Shown: piece by piece, positions 1 to 12,167 of the stretch
How the letters are laid out: each line of letters starts with the position of its first letter
How positions within the stretch are numbered: the first letter of the stretch is position 1
Notes under the pieces: model-generated
Database searches by the model: none
What the model was told of the DNA's origin: nothing
The model's input: only the letters and a program-made list of their open reading frames with translations
Made by a program: the position numbers and the translations under genes
Assembly (NCBI GenBank): GCA_950295325.1
Contig: OX485805.1
Coordinates: 11,160,501 to 11,224,500 of the forward strand
Length of the DNA: 64,000 nt
Direction of reading: 5' to 3'
Source: Polytrichum commune
Taxonomy: Eukaryota; Streptophyta; Polytrichopsida; Polytrichales; Polytrichaceae

Positions 1-30
1 GAGAGACTGTAGTGGGGTAACGTGTGCCAT

Positions 31-540
31 GAGGCGACGGGCTGAAATCGGCCCCAACCCTTTTACACCTAGAGGCCGGGCCGATTCGTGGTGTAAGAGG
101 CTTGAGATCCTCACTTGTGATTGGCCAAAAGGTTGAAATCGGTCCCAACCCCTTTACACCTAGAGGCCGGGCCGATTCGTTGTGTAAGAGGCTTGAGATC
201 CTCACTTGTGATTGGCCAAAAGGTTGAAATCGGTCCCAACCCTTTTACACCTAGAGGCCGGGCCGATTCGTGGTGTACGAGGCTTGAGATCCTCACTTGT
301 GATTGGCCAAAAGGTTGAAATCGGTCCCAACCCCTTTACACCTAGAGGCCGGGCCGATTCGTTGTGTAAGAGGCTTGAGATCCTCACTTGTGATTGGCCA
401 AAAGGTTGAAATCGGTCCCAACCCCTTTACACCTAGAGGCCGGGCCGATTCGTTGTGTAAGAGGCTTGAGATCCTCACTTGTGATTGGCCAAAAGGTTGA
501 AATCGGTCCCAACCCTTTTACACCCAGAGGCCGGGCCGAT
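31..540. repeat. 91-bp tandem repeat array, about 5.6 copies
   Basis: The anchor ATTGGCCAAAAGG recurs every 91 bases (near 120, 211, 302, 393 and 484). Each unit contains AAATCGGTCCCAACCC followed by TTTACACCTAGAGGCCGGGC. Units differ at only a few positions (CCTTTT/CCCTTT, GTGGTG/GTTGTG), so the array is young or homogenised. The array is open in several frames on both strands simply because 91-bp copies are conserved, and I see no protein family in it. The core TTTACACCTAGAGGC reappears inverted at about 931-957, which suggests a subterminal array of a transposon rather than a satellite. Confidence 0.93.
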
Positions 541-544
541 TTGG

Positions 545-1190
545 TGGTATGAATCTTTTAATCAAAAAATGTATGGTCTGACACGGCCCGAGCTCGTTGA
601 ATTGGGTGCACCCAAAATGGAGGGCCAGTTCTTGGCCTCGGGGCCAATGTCACATTTCAGTTAAAAAAACTTAAAATAAAATAAAATATGATTTTTTCAA
701 CGAACTATATCCATTGGATTATGTGGAAATATGAACGGCTCTATGCTAGATTATGCTAGATCCGTTGGATTATGCTAGATTTATTGAATCAGCCTATCTT
801 CTTGGCCCTAAGGCCTTTTACATATGGGAAAATTGGCCCCCATTATAATCTTATTAGAATGTGTAGTTGAGGCCGGCCTCCAACCCAAAAGGGGTTGGAA
901 TTTCATGCAATTGGCCTCAAGGGGAATTGGCCCAGCCTCTAGGTGTAAAGCGGCCCTTGCTATGCATTGGGAGATGACCTAACTCACATCTGAAAAATCG
1001 ATTTCTACTTCATTTTTTTCCCACTGATTGCTTATTTCTTGAAAAGCATGTGAAGTTGTTGAGATTGATTATAAGTAAGAAGTTTGTTGACACCTGATGT
1101 GTGCTCTAGCTACTGATATATTGTGTGATGTCTTGGGGAGCATGGGCATAGGTGAGGACTTCTACTGCAAAGTGCTACACACAATTTGAA
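545..1190. other. AT-rich spacer with inverted partner of the 91-bp unit
   Basis: There is no gene here. At about 860-957 the sequence contains GGCCTCTAGGTGTAAAG-type words in the reverse orientation relative to the array at 31-540 (CAGCCTCTAGGTGTAAAG at 936-953), plus CCAACCC/GGGTTGG words. The short motif TTATGCTAGAT is repeated near 740-780. The stretch could be the interior and far end of a non-autonomous element whose near end carries the tandem array, but no target duplication was identified. Confidence 0.4.
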
Positions 1191-1560
1191 GAGATGCTAA
1201 CACCTATCAAGAATCCTATGAGAGGTTTTACGGGAACATTCTTTTGATAGTCGATCATCGTACGTGGTTTTGAGTACATGAAATAATGGCTCTCTGAATC
1301 TTAAACAATTTGAAGAGATGCTAACTCCTATCAAGAATCCTATGAGAGGTTTTATGGGAACAGTCCTTTGATAGTCGGTCATTGTATGCAGTTTTGAGTA
1401 AGCGAAGTAATGGCTCTCTAAATCTTAAACAATATGAAGAGATGCTAACTCCTATCAAGAATCCTATGAGAGGTTTTACGGGAACATTCTTTTGATAGTC
1501 GGTCATCGTATGCGGTTTTGAGTACATGAGAATAATACTCTCTGAATCTTCATAAGTGCA
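1191..1560. repeat. 124-bp tandem repeat, three copies
   Basis: GAGATGCTAACWCCTATCAAG begins at 1191, 1315 and 1439, giving a 124-bp period with about 90% identity between units (the third is partial). The units hold fragmentary open frames on the minus strand that match each other only because the DNA repeats. No protein family is recognisable. Nothing links it to the 91-bp array just upstream. Confidence 0.9.
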
Positions 1561-2189
1561 GAAATACTCCCAACCAGTCGCTGCTACAGTCCATCTCATG
1601 GACTCACAAAAAACATTGACGATCCTGGAGTACGAGGTTGGTTTGAGAGGTCCTATGTGGGCTTTCCTACACCTCCTGTTCATTGACGGTGTTAATTTCC
1701 TTTAATTTGCTAGTAAGCGGTGAGACTGTTTGTGAGAATGAGATCCGCCAGAATTGCACTGATGTTGAGGACTATGGAGTGTTTATCTCCGCATAATAGC
1801 AATTAGGCTTACTGCTTCTGCTTGCCCTTGTGAATCCAGGTTGGGATAAACTGATGACACTGATGATACTGAATGGAGTGGTTGGCGGTTCCATTCCCAG
1901 TTGTCAAATCTTTTGTCATTTTGACAGAATAACTAGCCAGGTGGCCACGGGCTTCTTGTGTTCCAAAATAAAATGAAATAAAATATGTTGAGCTCTAATT
2001 ATTGACCTAGTAAATATGGGATTTCCTTTGATAGATAGAAATTGTGAAGCAAGTATATTGTTTACTGACACATTATTTGGACCCGTCATTGATGGGATGT
2101 ATGTTGTCAATTAAAACTTACCTAATATGATTCTAAATAGAGATGACATGTCCTATTTAGACATGTAAAGGATCATGACAATATCATAT

Positions 2190-2191
<2 letters not shown>
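1561..2191. other. Non-coding spacer
   Basis: I see no recognisable gene, RNA or transposon terminus here. Base composition is mixed, and open frames are short and show no protein motif. Confidence 0.5.

Positions 2192-2222
<31 letters not shown>
2192..2222. repeat. (CT)n microsatellite
   Basis: An uninterrupted CT dinucleotide run of about 15 units. The arginine-glutamate stretches in open frames across it are artefacts of the repeat. Confidence 0.97.
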
Positions 2223-2224
<2 letters not shown>

Positions 2225-4634
2225 GTATAAAATGACTATTGTTAACGATTGAAAAGGGAATTTCAATGCATAAAAATATGCATTCCATGTGCAAATTGTA
2301 GTGTCGGAAGCTATCAACAATTGGGACCTTACCAATATCTTGGTCACATTTTTGTGAACCTAGACTCCCACCCAATATCCAAACATTCAAATAGTGTGTT
2401 GAAATCAATCTACACCCACTGCAAATCATTCTCAAACACATGCATCAATGCTCTAGTTAAAGATTGTCGTTCTCAAACATGTGCATCAATGCTCTAGTTG
2501 AAGGACCAATTGTTTGTCACAACTCCCACAAGCTCAAGTAGACACATAACCTCATTGTAGGTGTATGATGGGTGTGAATGAACTTGTCATTGTCGTAATC
2601 TACCTTGCATATAAACCTGAACACGTAACAAACGTGTTTGTGGGACATTATATGCAACAAACATATGGTGGTTACTAGTCATAATGTCACTGGAAAGTAA
2701 ATAAAGCCTCTCAACATTGCATTGGAAACATGGTAAAGGCACTTGTTGTGCTTGAAAAATGATATGAATGAATCATATCACAATACACAAACAATGAAAT
2801 AAAGTGACTTTCTTACTTAGACGCCTATAACCGTGAGAATTTCTTCATGTTTCCACTCATTGCTCACAATATACTGCTCACAACTCATATGTTACCGCTC
2901 GTTGCTTGTCACACACATCTTAGATTCCCTCGTAGATGACCCAAAACCTTATGAGAGTCTAATATTATGGCGGTGGACATTCTCAAAAATAATATGTAGG
3001 TTTTTGTGCAAGATTGTAGGGTGTTGGTTTGGATGGGGTATTGGCCTTAGCATGCTCTACCTTATAAGTTTGCAATTAATTCATCTCAAATCTGGCTCAC
3101 TATGTCACCTTGGGATCATTGTAGCCAAATTTATTGTCAAACCAACTAAGAAAAGCAACCTTTAGGTTGTAGACCATTTTAGGGCGTTTTGTTGGAGGAA
3201 TGAGAGGTGTGCTCGTTTGCAATAATTTCTCTCATCCTTCAACCTATCCAAAGCTGAAAACCCTTATGTATCCTTTTAGTTATAACGCCATAACAAGTAG
3301 TAAACTAAATATTGTATTTAGTGTCACCAACTTTTTCTTTTTGTCTTGCTCAATACTAATAGTAAACCGACCGTGTAGTGTCACCAACACTAAATGTAAA
3401 CCTAATAATATTTGTCATTTCATCTAACAAATTCTACATTATAGATTTATAATGTTGCAATTATTGTCACTAACTACACTAGACATGATATTTGGTGTCA
3501 CCAATTCTAATTGTCTTGCTCAACACTAATTGTAAACCACAGTATAGTGTCACCAACACTCAATGTTAACCCAACATTATTTGTCATCCCTTGTAAATTC
3601 TTTGGGGGATTATAGATTTACAATGTTGCAATGACTGTCACTTACCAAGTGATTATTCATCCAAATTTCAATCACCCATAACAATATTTCATCACAAGCT
3701 GCTGACAAGAGAAGGTAGGGTTTTGGCCAATGGATGAACTCATCCATCATCCATGACAATATTTGTCAGCTTTTTCATAAGAAGTGGCATCCAAAAAGTT
3801 ACCATAGTGACATCAAATACCATATGACACTAAATACCATATTTAGTGTAGTGATTTTTCATCCAAACTACAATCATCCATGACAATAATTCATTGCATG
3901 AATGGTAGGATGCAAAATACACCAAGCGTGGATTGATTGGCAACATTTATATACTTATTCATAAGAAATGTCATATGAAAAGCTACCAAAATGACATCGA
4001 ATACCATATGACACTAAATACAATATTTGGTGAAGAGATCTTGAATCACAATAGCGTGATTTGGTTGACATCAATCATCTATAGTAACCACAAACTTCGG
4101 GATGATTTACACCAAGACCATAGTGAGGGACCACATACCTTAACTTATGGCCACCAAAGGCCCCGTCACTCACTTGCTCGCTCCTCGAACTTGACACAAC
4201 ACGGCCCTCAAAAAACATGAAAAACTTGTGGACACTTTCCAAAGGGACAACTATGACACATTCGATAGCGTTTTCGTACACGATTCAAACATGATTGGCC
4301 TTGATAATGAAACGATGTCGAGCTAAATCCAAATCGGCGCCAAAAAGCCGTGCCCAAAGGCCTATTTCCATTTAGAGGTCGGATAAGTGTGTCCGAGATG
4401 TTACATCGGATGTTCTTTGGATCCGCTTTTTTGTCATTAATTCAGAGTTTATTATGAAATAAAGTTGTGAAGTACAACATTTGTTTTTGACTATGTCCAT
4501 ATGTCACTACAGTTGGAACATCAAGCATATCATTAGTCTCTATTAAATCATTTAGAAACCTATAGTTTTTTTTGTAAAGAAGCCATGTTTTCAACATGTA
4601 TTAAGTTTTTGTTTCATGGACTCAAATTGTGAGT
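2223..4634. other. AT-rich spacer with dispersed repeat fragments
   Basis: No gene was recognised. Local and dispersed repeats are visible. CATCAATGCTCTAGTT occurs twice at 2444-2500. A segment near 3060-3205 (ending GGGCGTTTTGTTGGA) has a diverged relative at about 9340-9470. The words AGTGTCACCAAC, CTAATTGTAAACCAC and CATTATTTGTCAT at 3340-3600 recur as a block at about 46190-46350. These are probably old non-autonomous transposon fragments, but termini could not be defined. Confidence 0.5.
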
Positions 4635-4642
4635 TGCAGAAC

Positions 4643-4938
4643 TAGGGGCGTCGTCAAGCCTACTCTAGGTCCGAAGGGCCCACCTGAAAGCCTAGGTCAT
4701 ATATTGAGCCTACATAAGCCTATATTGGGCAAGTGGAAGTAGGAACCAGCCCCGGCCCTCGGGAGAGACTCGAATTCCTTTGTAATACAATATACTCTTG
4801 AAAACGGGTTCAACAAGACGTTCTAAGTCCCAATAAGTGCACTTGATATAATGGAGTTTACCAAAAGAAATATGCACTAGATAAAATTTGATTTCCTGAG
4901 CAGGCCTACCCTGAAAATTCAGGTTGGCGACGCCCCTG
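4643..4938. mobile_element. hAT-type MITE, 296 bp
   Basis: The ends are inverted repeats: TAGGGGCGTCGTCAA on the left and, read inward on the other strand, CAGGGGCGTCGCCAA on the right. CAGGG ends are typical of hAT transposons. The flanks are TGCAGAAC (4635-4642) and TGCATAAC (4939-4946), an 8-bp target duplication with one mismatch, which is the size hAT elements make. The left end has a T where the canonical first C would be. The interior is non-coding, so this is a non-autonomous copy depending on a transposase elsewhere. Confidence 0.75.
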
Positions 4939-4946
4939 TGCATAAC

Positions 4947-7253
4947 ATGACGAAGCCTAAATAAGGAAATAATGGAAAGAGTCTCATTAGCTTTAACATT
5001 GTAGCATAGTTTTGAGCATAATAAATTGTTACTCTTAAATGCATTTGAGATCATATATGACCGTAATGTTCACTTGGAGAGGGTTTTTGAGGTTCAAAAA
5101 AACTGAAATTGCTAAGTTGCCTTATAGAAGTTGCATGTTCTTTAACATATCATCTTCACATGTTTAATTGTGATTTGAAAAAACTACAAAGACATGACAT
5201 TTTTTCTCCAAAATTTTAATGTGGACCCTTAAAGACCGTTTCATCCCCTTTCAAAGGTAAATGAGAAGCACCAAAGAACATTGAATATTTCCCCCTTTCA
5301 AAGGTTTGATACACCTTGAAAGGGCACGGGTTTGCACTTATTTTTTAACCTAATAATTAACTCATTATGATTTAATATTACAGTTCACCCACATACCCCC
5401 ATCATGATTGGACAAAGATCCAAGTGAAATATCCTTAAGAATACGCGCAATAACAAAATCACAAAGATCCTAGTCCCCCTGAAGAATTCGGCCAACTAAA
5501 ATATATGGATATCGGACCCTAACACAAAGATTTGTTTGATCACTCGCGAATGCCAATCTAATACTCTTGAAATAAATATGAAAATCTATGGCTAATACCT
5601 ACCCAACTAGAGAACCAAAATCCTCAATATTTTACAAGAAACATCATAACACTCTTGTACGCGCCACTGCCCTAGACATAGAATTTAGTGTGGTCCACAC
5701 TATTCATCATCGACCTTATTAATTGTCTTGCAATCATTAGGTGATAACTAAAGAAGGTGTCACATGAGACTTAGTGCTACATGACAAGTCATGAAGACCA
5801 CTCTATTACAACACGGCCCATCAATTTTGATGCCAAACTGAAACATATGTCTAGGAGATGTTTACTATACATACAGAAACCATTTTTACCATTTTGTCTC
5901 AAGATTATTCTTATAAATAATTTACTACTACATCATTTAGTTCAATAATGTGGATAATCGATGGAGTGTTTTCCATTAGTTTTCAAATGCTTAAAATCAA
6001 GGTGAAGCATGTTGTAATGCAAAATTTTATAAAATCACAACTCTTTGATGCATAGCATGGCTTGGGATGAATTGCATATTAATGAATGTGCAACAATGAT
6101 GGAAACGACATATGGATATGATATTAGAATTGATTGACTTTATAACACATCTTATTTGAGACACAAAATATTTCATGTCAATTGGTTTGGTGCGATGCAC
6201 ATTGATGATAACAAAGATGTCAAATGATACACATACAAGATTTTAAACATTTGTTGACTTCATAATACACCATATTTTGAGCACCTCAATAACTTGTGTA
6301 CTACACACGGGCCTCCATCCACTCTTTTGTGGCTAGAAGTTATTGTTGATTTTATAAATATTGTGGTTCATATCGGTATAAAGTAATGAAACGTTTGAAT
6401 TAGTGTGGACTACACTATTTGAAATTGATGGTTCATGAATGCTTTAGTTCGTTTGTGAAAAAAAAAACAATAAGAATACACAACACTAGAAACTATGAAC
6501 AACATTGTAGTAACATTATGATGTTTCCATGGACTTTGTTTCAAGTGAGATCTTCATGCCTCAAACAATATGTGTTGCATAAACACCAGTCAATATTGTT
6601 GCAATGGCAAAGTAGAAAGCTAATGAGCGAGTAATTGCAAGTTGTTTGTAAGTTCTCATGATGGCCATATATGTCATATAATGTAAGAGGCCCTATTGTG
6701 GGCACTTCCAACTCTACAAACAATTTTGGTTGTTTGGACTTGGATAAAAATGGGTGTTGATTATTTGGCCAACAATTGCAAATCACAAAGATCATCATTT
6801 CAAGTTTTAGATATAAAGCTGAAGACTTGCAAAACTTGTAAAATGTCAAAAGTGAAGATTCTCTAGAAGTTCATCTAAAGTGATCACATAGACTCTTCCA
6901 ATTGCGGTCTTACCTGTTGATATTAATGGTGTCTATATTTTGAGCACACAATCCAATCATATTGTGACACACATCTTCTTAGTGTTCATTTTTAACTACA
7001 AGCTTTCCTATATACCACTCAAATTTAGATGTCCTATTAAGGATAGTGACCTTGTAAAGCCCATACACTTTGTGACTCAAATGTGTTTGATGTAGTGTGG
7101 GAACAATGTATGATTTTGGAATGGCACCCCAAGAGAAGTTGTGAACATGATACTTGCAAAATGTCCAACACCCATAGAGAAAAGAATGGTGATGAGTTTT
7201 TATCAACATATAAAAAACACCCCATTGCCAACAACCATGTTAGAATGCGTATC
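4947..7253. other. AT-rich non-coding stretch
   Basis: About 2.3 kb without a recognisable gene, RNA or transposon end. Open frames are short and without family motifs. The phrase ACTTGCAAAA[A/C]TTG occurs near 6820 and 7150 in a weak local duplication. Confidence 0.5.
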
Positions 7254-7261
7254 CTAATGGG

Positions 7262-8374
7262 CAGGGGTGTTTTTTCACAAGGTCCCTAACATGTCTAGGG
7301 ACATGTTCATAAAAAAAAAACATTTCCAATGGACGGGTTCTTAGACAATGAACTGGTTTTGGGACGTGTCAAATTCACTTTGGACGGGTTCTAAAAATAA
7401 CATTTTTTTAATTTTAAAAAATGGTACAAATACCAATTACGTTATGTCATATATGACATGTGAATATAAGCATAATGCAATCAAACCACTAATACCCAAT
7501 CAAACTATCAATCTTGAAGTGCTTGATTCACCTGCATACATTAATTCATCAACCACAAAATTTAGAACCTTTTTAACATAATGTCAAAGATTACAATTGA
7601 AGGTAAACTTAGTAATTGAATAAGAATTAGTATATATAAACATGTTAAAAGGTTTAAAAATAAAGAGCTACTTACCCTTCAAAGAAGTGGATGAATTCTC
7701 CTATCCTTCATGTTTCTCCAAACAAGCATCACTGCATTCCAATCGATGTTTTCAACTGGAATATTTGCACATGAAATGCGCATCAAAGCATCCAAAGTTT
7801 CCAACTTCAAACAGGTACGTAGATGATTTTTGATTAGGTTTTGTTTAGAAAAACCCCTCTCACGTATGGCAGTGCTCACTGGAATCACTAGATTATAGTT
7901 CAAGATTGCAGGAGGAGATTGTTCCAGCGGCACTCTCCAACTTCTTGAATTCGAGTTAGTTTCAAATGAACCGGTTGAGTTTGAGTGACTGAGTCTAGTT
8001 CAGTTTCTCTGAACTAGTCTGTGGACAAACAAACAAAATGGGGCAGTGGCAGGCTGGCAAATTGGTAATTATAATAGAAAAAGCAGAAATGAACGAAGAT
8101 AGTAAGATACTATTGTTTCCAAGTGGCAAGTGCACCAATCACATGCCGACATCTTTTGGGTTATCTTTATCGATTTGTTTTTTCCTTTAACCTTTTCATG
8201 GACGGGTTGGTTTAGAAATTACCGGTTTTGGGACGGGTTGTTTTTCCTTCAACCTTTCCATGGACGGGTTGGTTTAGAAATTACCGGTTTTGGGACGGGT
8301 TGCAATTTTTTTTGCCTTTCAATTCGAGGTTTTGGGACGTGGACGGGTAAAAACTTTGTGAAAAAACAGCCCTG
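7262..8374. mobile_element. hAT transposon remnant, 1113 bp
   Basis: The left end is CAGGGGTGTTTTTTCACAA. The right end, on the opposite strand, is CAGGGCTGTTTTTTCACAA, so the inverted repeats match at 18 of 19 positions. Identical 8-bp target duplications CTAATGGG flank it at 7254-7261 and 8375-8382. CAGGG ends and an 8-bp duplication define the hAT superfamily. Subterminal copies of GGACGGGTT/TTTTGGGACG occur near both ends, including a roughly 68-bp direct duplication at about 8187-8305. Inside, on the minus strand, lies the last part of a hAT transposase (7679-7933). The element is internally deleted and cannot be autonomous. The perfect duplication suggests a fairly recent insertion. Confidence 0.9.
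7679..7933 (-). pseudogene. hAT transposase C-terminal fragment
   Basis: The minus-strand frame of 84 codons carries the sequence NLVIPVSTAIRERGFS, then KNHLRTCLKL and ETLDALMRIS. This is the conserved C-terminal dimerisation region of hAT transposases, where the usual pattern is IPVSTA.VERGFS...K..LR..L..ETL.ALM.I. The tail continues VENIDWNAVMLVW before the stop at 7679. The rest of the transposase (zinc finger, RNase H-like catalytic core) is absent between this fragment and the element end at 8374, so only a 3' remnant remains. It sits inside the 1113-bp hAT element bounded by CTAATGGG duplications, which fits its identity. It makes no active enzyme. Confidence 0.85.
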
Positions 8375-8382
8375 CTAATGGG

Positions 8383-9067
8383 TCGAAGAGGGCAACACTC
8401 ATAAATATAGTGTTGGCAACATCCACATAACTTGCCTATCTTTGTATGAGATATCAAGAGCCTTTTTTCAGTTTAGTATTAATGACCATCACACACAAGC
8501 CTCAAAGCCCTCATGACTCTTTTTAGTTGCATGGTGACATATTTTTCCATAGGCATTGTCATGTTTGTGATAGATAGGTAGACATAAATGTTGGGTTTGA
8601 TACGCAACAAGCATGAATGAAGCCTCTTTGTCCTCATGTTACTCATGGTTGCCTTGAATAAATAAAAATATATATAATTATGAAGCTCTTGTACCATCTC
8701 CACACACTACATGGATTGTGTGGTCTTACTAATGGTTCTCAATTACTCGATGGTTACAAAAATCTATCTACACACACACATATACATACATACACACATA
8801 CATACACACATACATGCATACATTTCACATGTGAAATATGGAATTAACTATCTTCATATATCATGAATCCATGTAATTCCTTTGGTGAGATTTCTCATGG
8901 GAACAAGTAATTCCATGCAATGTAGTGAGACCTTGATTTTTTCACTAATAAAAAGTTCTTTGACCACATGGGTTCAGTCACTAGATGTTGCCAAATGATA
9001 AACACAAACATGTTGCTCACTACGCTTAGGGTTGCATAGACCCAAACACCAGATGGGGTGCACAATG

Positions 9068-9099
<32 letters not shown>

Positions 9100-10100
9100 A
9101 TTGCCCATGTCAACAAATCGCCGATCTTCATGGAAAGGTCTCGATTATCTTTGGTTTTAGGATACCTTTTGAGTCTTAAGATCCCACTTGAGAATGTTGC
9201 CTCTAAAAGATCACGGCAAGGGAGTGGAAGAGGCAAACTTTGTTCTCTTTTTGCACACATGCAACATGTTCATCATAATATTTACCTCAAAAGTAGACTT
9301 CATATCTTCAAGCTAGAGGGAATTTCTTGCAAACCTTGCCCCTTCTAAGTTTGCGGTTAATTCACCTCACTTGTGCTCCATTAGATTATTTTGGTGTCAA
9401 ATCAACTTTTAAAAAAGCAACCTTCAAACCACATATTAGTTTGGGGCGTTTTTGTTGGATAAATGAGAGTTAGACTTGTATCCAACAATTTGATCTCTTT
9501 CTATCTTCGTGTTTGCTTGACTTTTAGAAATCACCACATCATGCTAATCAAATAGGAAGGCTCAATACTTCAAGGCTACGTGATCTCATGAGTAGGAAAC
9601 ATGTGATTCTTGGACATGGTCCTTTTGACACATGGCCATCCAAGTCATCTTTGTCTCCAAATGGTTGATTTCATAGACATTTGACACATACGATGTGGTT
9701 TAGTTTTCGATGGGTCTTAGGTCTTGAAATTTCAAATGGGGCATGTCAACAAGACCTTTGGTAATTCATATTGGTGTTGTCGTGACGAGAAACTACAAAA
9801 CCTTGTTACAAGTGCATGAGAATATCATAAACATTCAACTTTGTAGCCTTCTTCACTTCCAAACCTTCCAAATAAGCAACCTCATACACTCTCCCTCCTC
9901 ACCACAACCTCAATGTGTTTGACAATGCACATGCATGTAAAGGGTACACACACCCATACCCATCACATACGACTCTAAAACCAACATTGTGTACCATAAT
10001 CACATACAATTGGCGGCTTCCAATGTATGACCATGGTATATAACGATGCTTTTGAGTATGCAATCCTTCGTTTTGTATGCTCCAATGTTCTTACTAGCAA
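8383..10100. other. Non-coding stretch with microsatellites and dispersed repeat
   Basis: No gene was recognised. It contains a CATA/CACA-rich simple repeat at about 8766-8823 and a perfect (AT)n run at 9073-9099. A segment at about 9340-9470 is a diverged relative of 3060-3205 (shared CAACCTT..., GGGGCGTTTTTGTTGGA-type words). Confidence 0.55.
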
Positions 10101-10369
10101 GCTCTCCATAGGTGTCTCCTTGCACCTCTCGAGTGTTAAGACCTCAAAAAAGTTGCAATGCTATCCCTAAAGTGAATCTCCCTGTAACAATGTTCAGCCA
10201 AGTGCACATGTTTAGTTCCCAAGTACGTACAAGTTTCGGGATTATAGGTGTTACAGATTCTAAATCTTTGAGGCTGAGTCTTGTTGTGAAGATAGGGAGG
10301 GAGCACTGATGCTGTCTCTAATAACGCGATGAATCTAGTATGTATTAATCCTCTAGTTTCTCATTTGCC

Positions 10370-10627
10370 ATGGCCACACAAATAACGTTCATCAGCCTGA
10401 CCGCTCTCTCCCGGCTGCAGAAACTAGCTTCTCAAGGCTGCTCAATTCCAAGGAAGAGGTTGACGGTTCGAATCATGGCTGTGAAATCTCCTCTCTACTT
10501 GACGGAAAACTTGTCAAGTGGTCAACTGCCTCGTGTGCTTTGGCACTGGCTGTCGGCCTTCTATCTCGAAAAAAGAAAAAAGAAAAAAGGGGCTGCTGAA
10601 TTCAAGGTCCATAAAACAAACATGTAG
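10370..10627 (+). CDS. Unassigned small ORF, possible plastid-targeted exon or relic
   Basis: The frame codes for 85 residues and sits in a locally GC-richer patch. Its start MATQITFISLTALSRL is rich in Ser, Thr and Arg with few acidic residues, and TVRIMAVKS resembles the end of a chloroplast transit peptide. In another frame the same DNA reads a hydrophobic stretch (STASCALALAVGLL), so a frameshifted or spliced gene is possible. A purine-rich AAAAAAGAAAAAAG tract interrupts the 3' part. I do not recognise the protein, and no neighbouring gene supports it. It may be a first exon, a decayed gene, or chance. Confidence 0.2.
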   Translation: MATQITFISLTALSRLQKLASQGCSIPRKRLTVRIMAVKSPLYLTENLSSGQLPRVLWHWLSAFYLEKRKKKKGAAEFKVHKTNM

Positions 10628-10871
10628 GTAAAAACCGGACAAAATTCTGGGAAATATGGACACAAGTTTGTTCAGGAACTGAAAGAATTGCATGTGTAAT
10701 GAGGCTGTCTATCAAGAGCACCAGAAACTGTCTGAATATGAGAACCGGTTACTTGGAATTGTGGGGACTGGAGTTCAGAAGTTTCTTAGGGTTTTCTTGA
10801 GACAATCAGATGCCAGCCATGACATCATATGTTTGTGTTGAATCTCCAGCTCCACCCTTTGCGATTGCTTA

Positions 10872-11465
10872 GGGCCACTTCACACACAAGGCTGAAGGCC
10901 CCTGACCATGGCAATGTAAGAGCTCTCATTGGTCGAATAGGCGGAGACCGTCCAAGTTCACTTCACACTAGGAGGTGAAGGCCTAAAGGCCCAAAGAAAA
11001 GTTTGTGGATGAAAAGTCTACATGGAATCCTACATGGCACGTTGTGGATAAGGGTGCATCGTCTACTGAAATTTGCGACAGGCTCACCTCCAAGAGGTGG
11101 GCTTGACGAAAACTCCGGGAGACCATGACCTTTTTTTAATATTTTTCCCCCAGCAACACATATTTCAAGACAAATTCCAAAACAGATTCTAGGAGAGATT
11201 CTAGGACACACAAACACCACCAAGTAATTCTCTTAAATTGATAAAGATTGAGACATATTATATTAAACCAAATCCTCCCCTCTTTTTCCGCCAACATAAT
11301 ATGCAATGGTTCCGCAACATGGTCCATTCTCACTTCACACTATGCTTGAGGGCCCTTGACTACATAAAACGGCTTTCCCAACACCCATGGTACAACCTTT
11401 GGATGAGAGTCAAGGGTCCTCACCATTACAAGGTCACGGCTCTTGGCTCATGTGTGAAGTGGCCC
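10872..11465. mobile_element. PIF/Harbinger-like MITE, copy 1 (594 bp)
   Basis: The terminal inverted repeats are GGGCCACTTCACACAC on the left and, inverted, GGGCCACTTCACACAT on the right. TTA flanks both sides (10869-10871 and 11466-11468). A 3-bp TNA duplication and a GGGCC-type terminus fit PIF/Harbinger elements. The subterminal sequences repeat a related word, CACTTCACACTA, near 10960 and 11330. No transposase is encoded. A second member with the same termini lies at 45465-45931. Confidence 0.85.
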
Positions 11466-11469
11466 TTAA

Positions 11470-12165
11470 GGTATGCAAGGTGTTACTGTTATTTAGGTAC
11501 TTTTCTTAACCAAACACCTATATTTGATCGGTGTGTGGTGGAGGGAAGGATCCGAGAACAATATCATAAAGACACACCTTTAAATGAGGTTGAACTATAT
11601 TTTCAAACTTGATTAGCTACTCCACACTCAACATTGAACACAACTGGAAAGACCTATTCACTAGTTAAAGAATCAACCAACATACAGACACAGGTAGATC
11701 ACTTAGTGCATTTTAAAAATGATGTGCGGCATAATATAGAGAGGATTAAAATCATTGAAATAAAAATTATAAAGGAATTCCAAATAATGAAGGGGCCATT
11801 TCATGTAGACAATCCCATTATAAGTAAGTTAGATGGACATAAAACGTGGGCCATTATTTTTTTGTAAAATGAATATAGGGGCTGAAGATAAGGATCCTAG
11901 AAGGTATGTTTAGTATGTTATGTAAATAGGTTTAGGACTCACGGGGATGGATGATAATTGGGATTTCTGTATGTCCAAAAATGGCTTAAAAGGAATATAG
12001 AGTACAAAAAATTGCAGTGACTTGGACAATATAAGTAATGAAAGGGTGCAAACAAATGGGCCATTTTTGAAATTTAAGTAATTATAAGGAGGCTTTAATT
12101 CAGCCCTTGAAGGTAAATATCCCCAAAACAAAAAAACCCCCAACTGCACATTGTGCACAAAAATG
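11470..12165. other. AT-rich spacer
   Basis: There is no recognisable gene here. An open frame at 11634-11867 (77 codons) has no family motif. Confidence 0.4.
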
Positions 12166-12167
12166 CC

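Noticed and set aside
121-500. Overlapping 61-65 codon open frames in the 91-bp array
   Set aside because: They exist on both strands and repeat only because the DNA unit repeats. No protein motif is present.
1-540. CRISPR-like array
   Set aside because: The 91-bp units are direct repeats without unique spacers, and the genome context is plant nuclear.
2184-2441. Arg-Glu-rich open frame
   Set aside because: It is translation of the (CT)n microsatellite.
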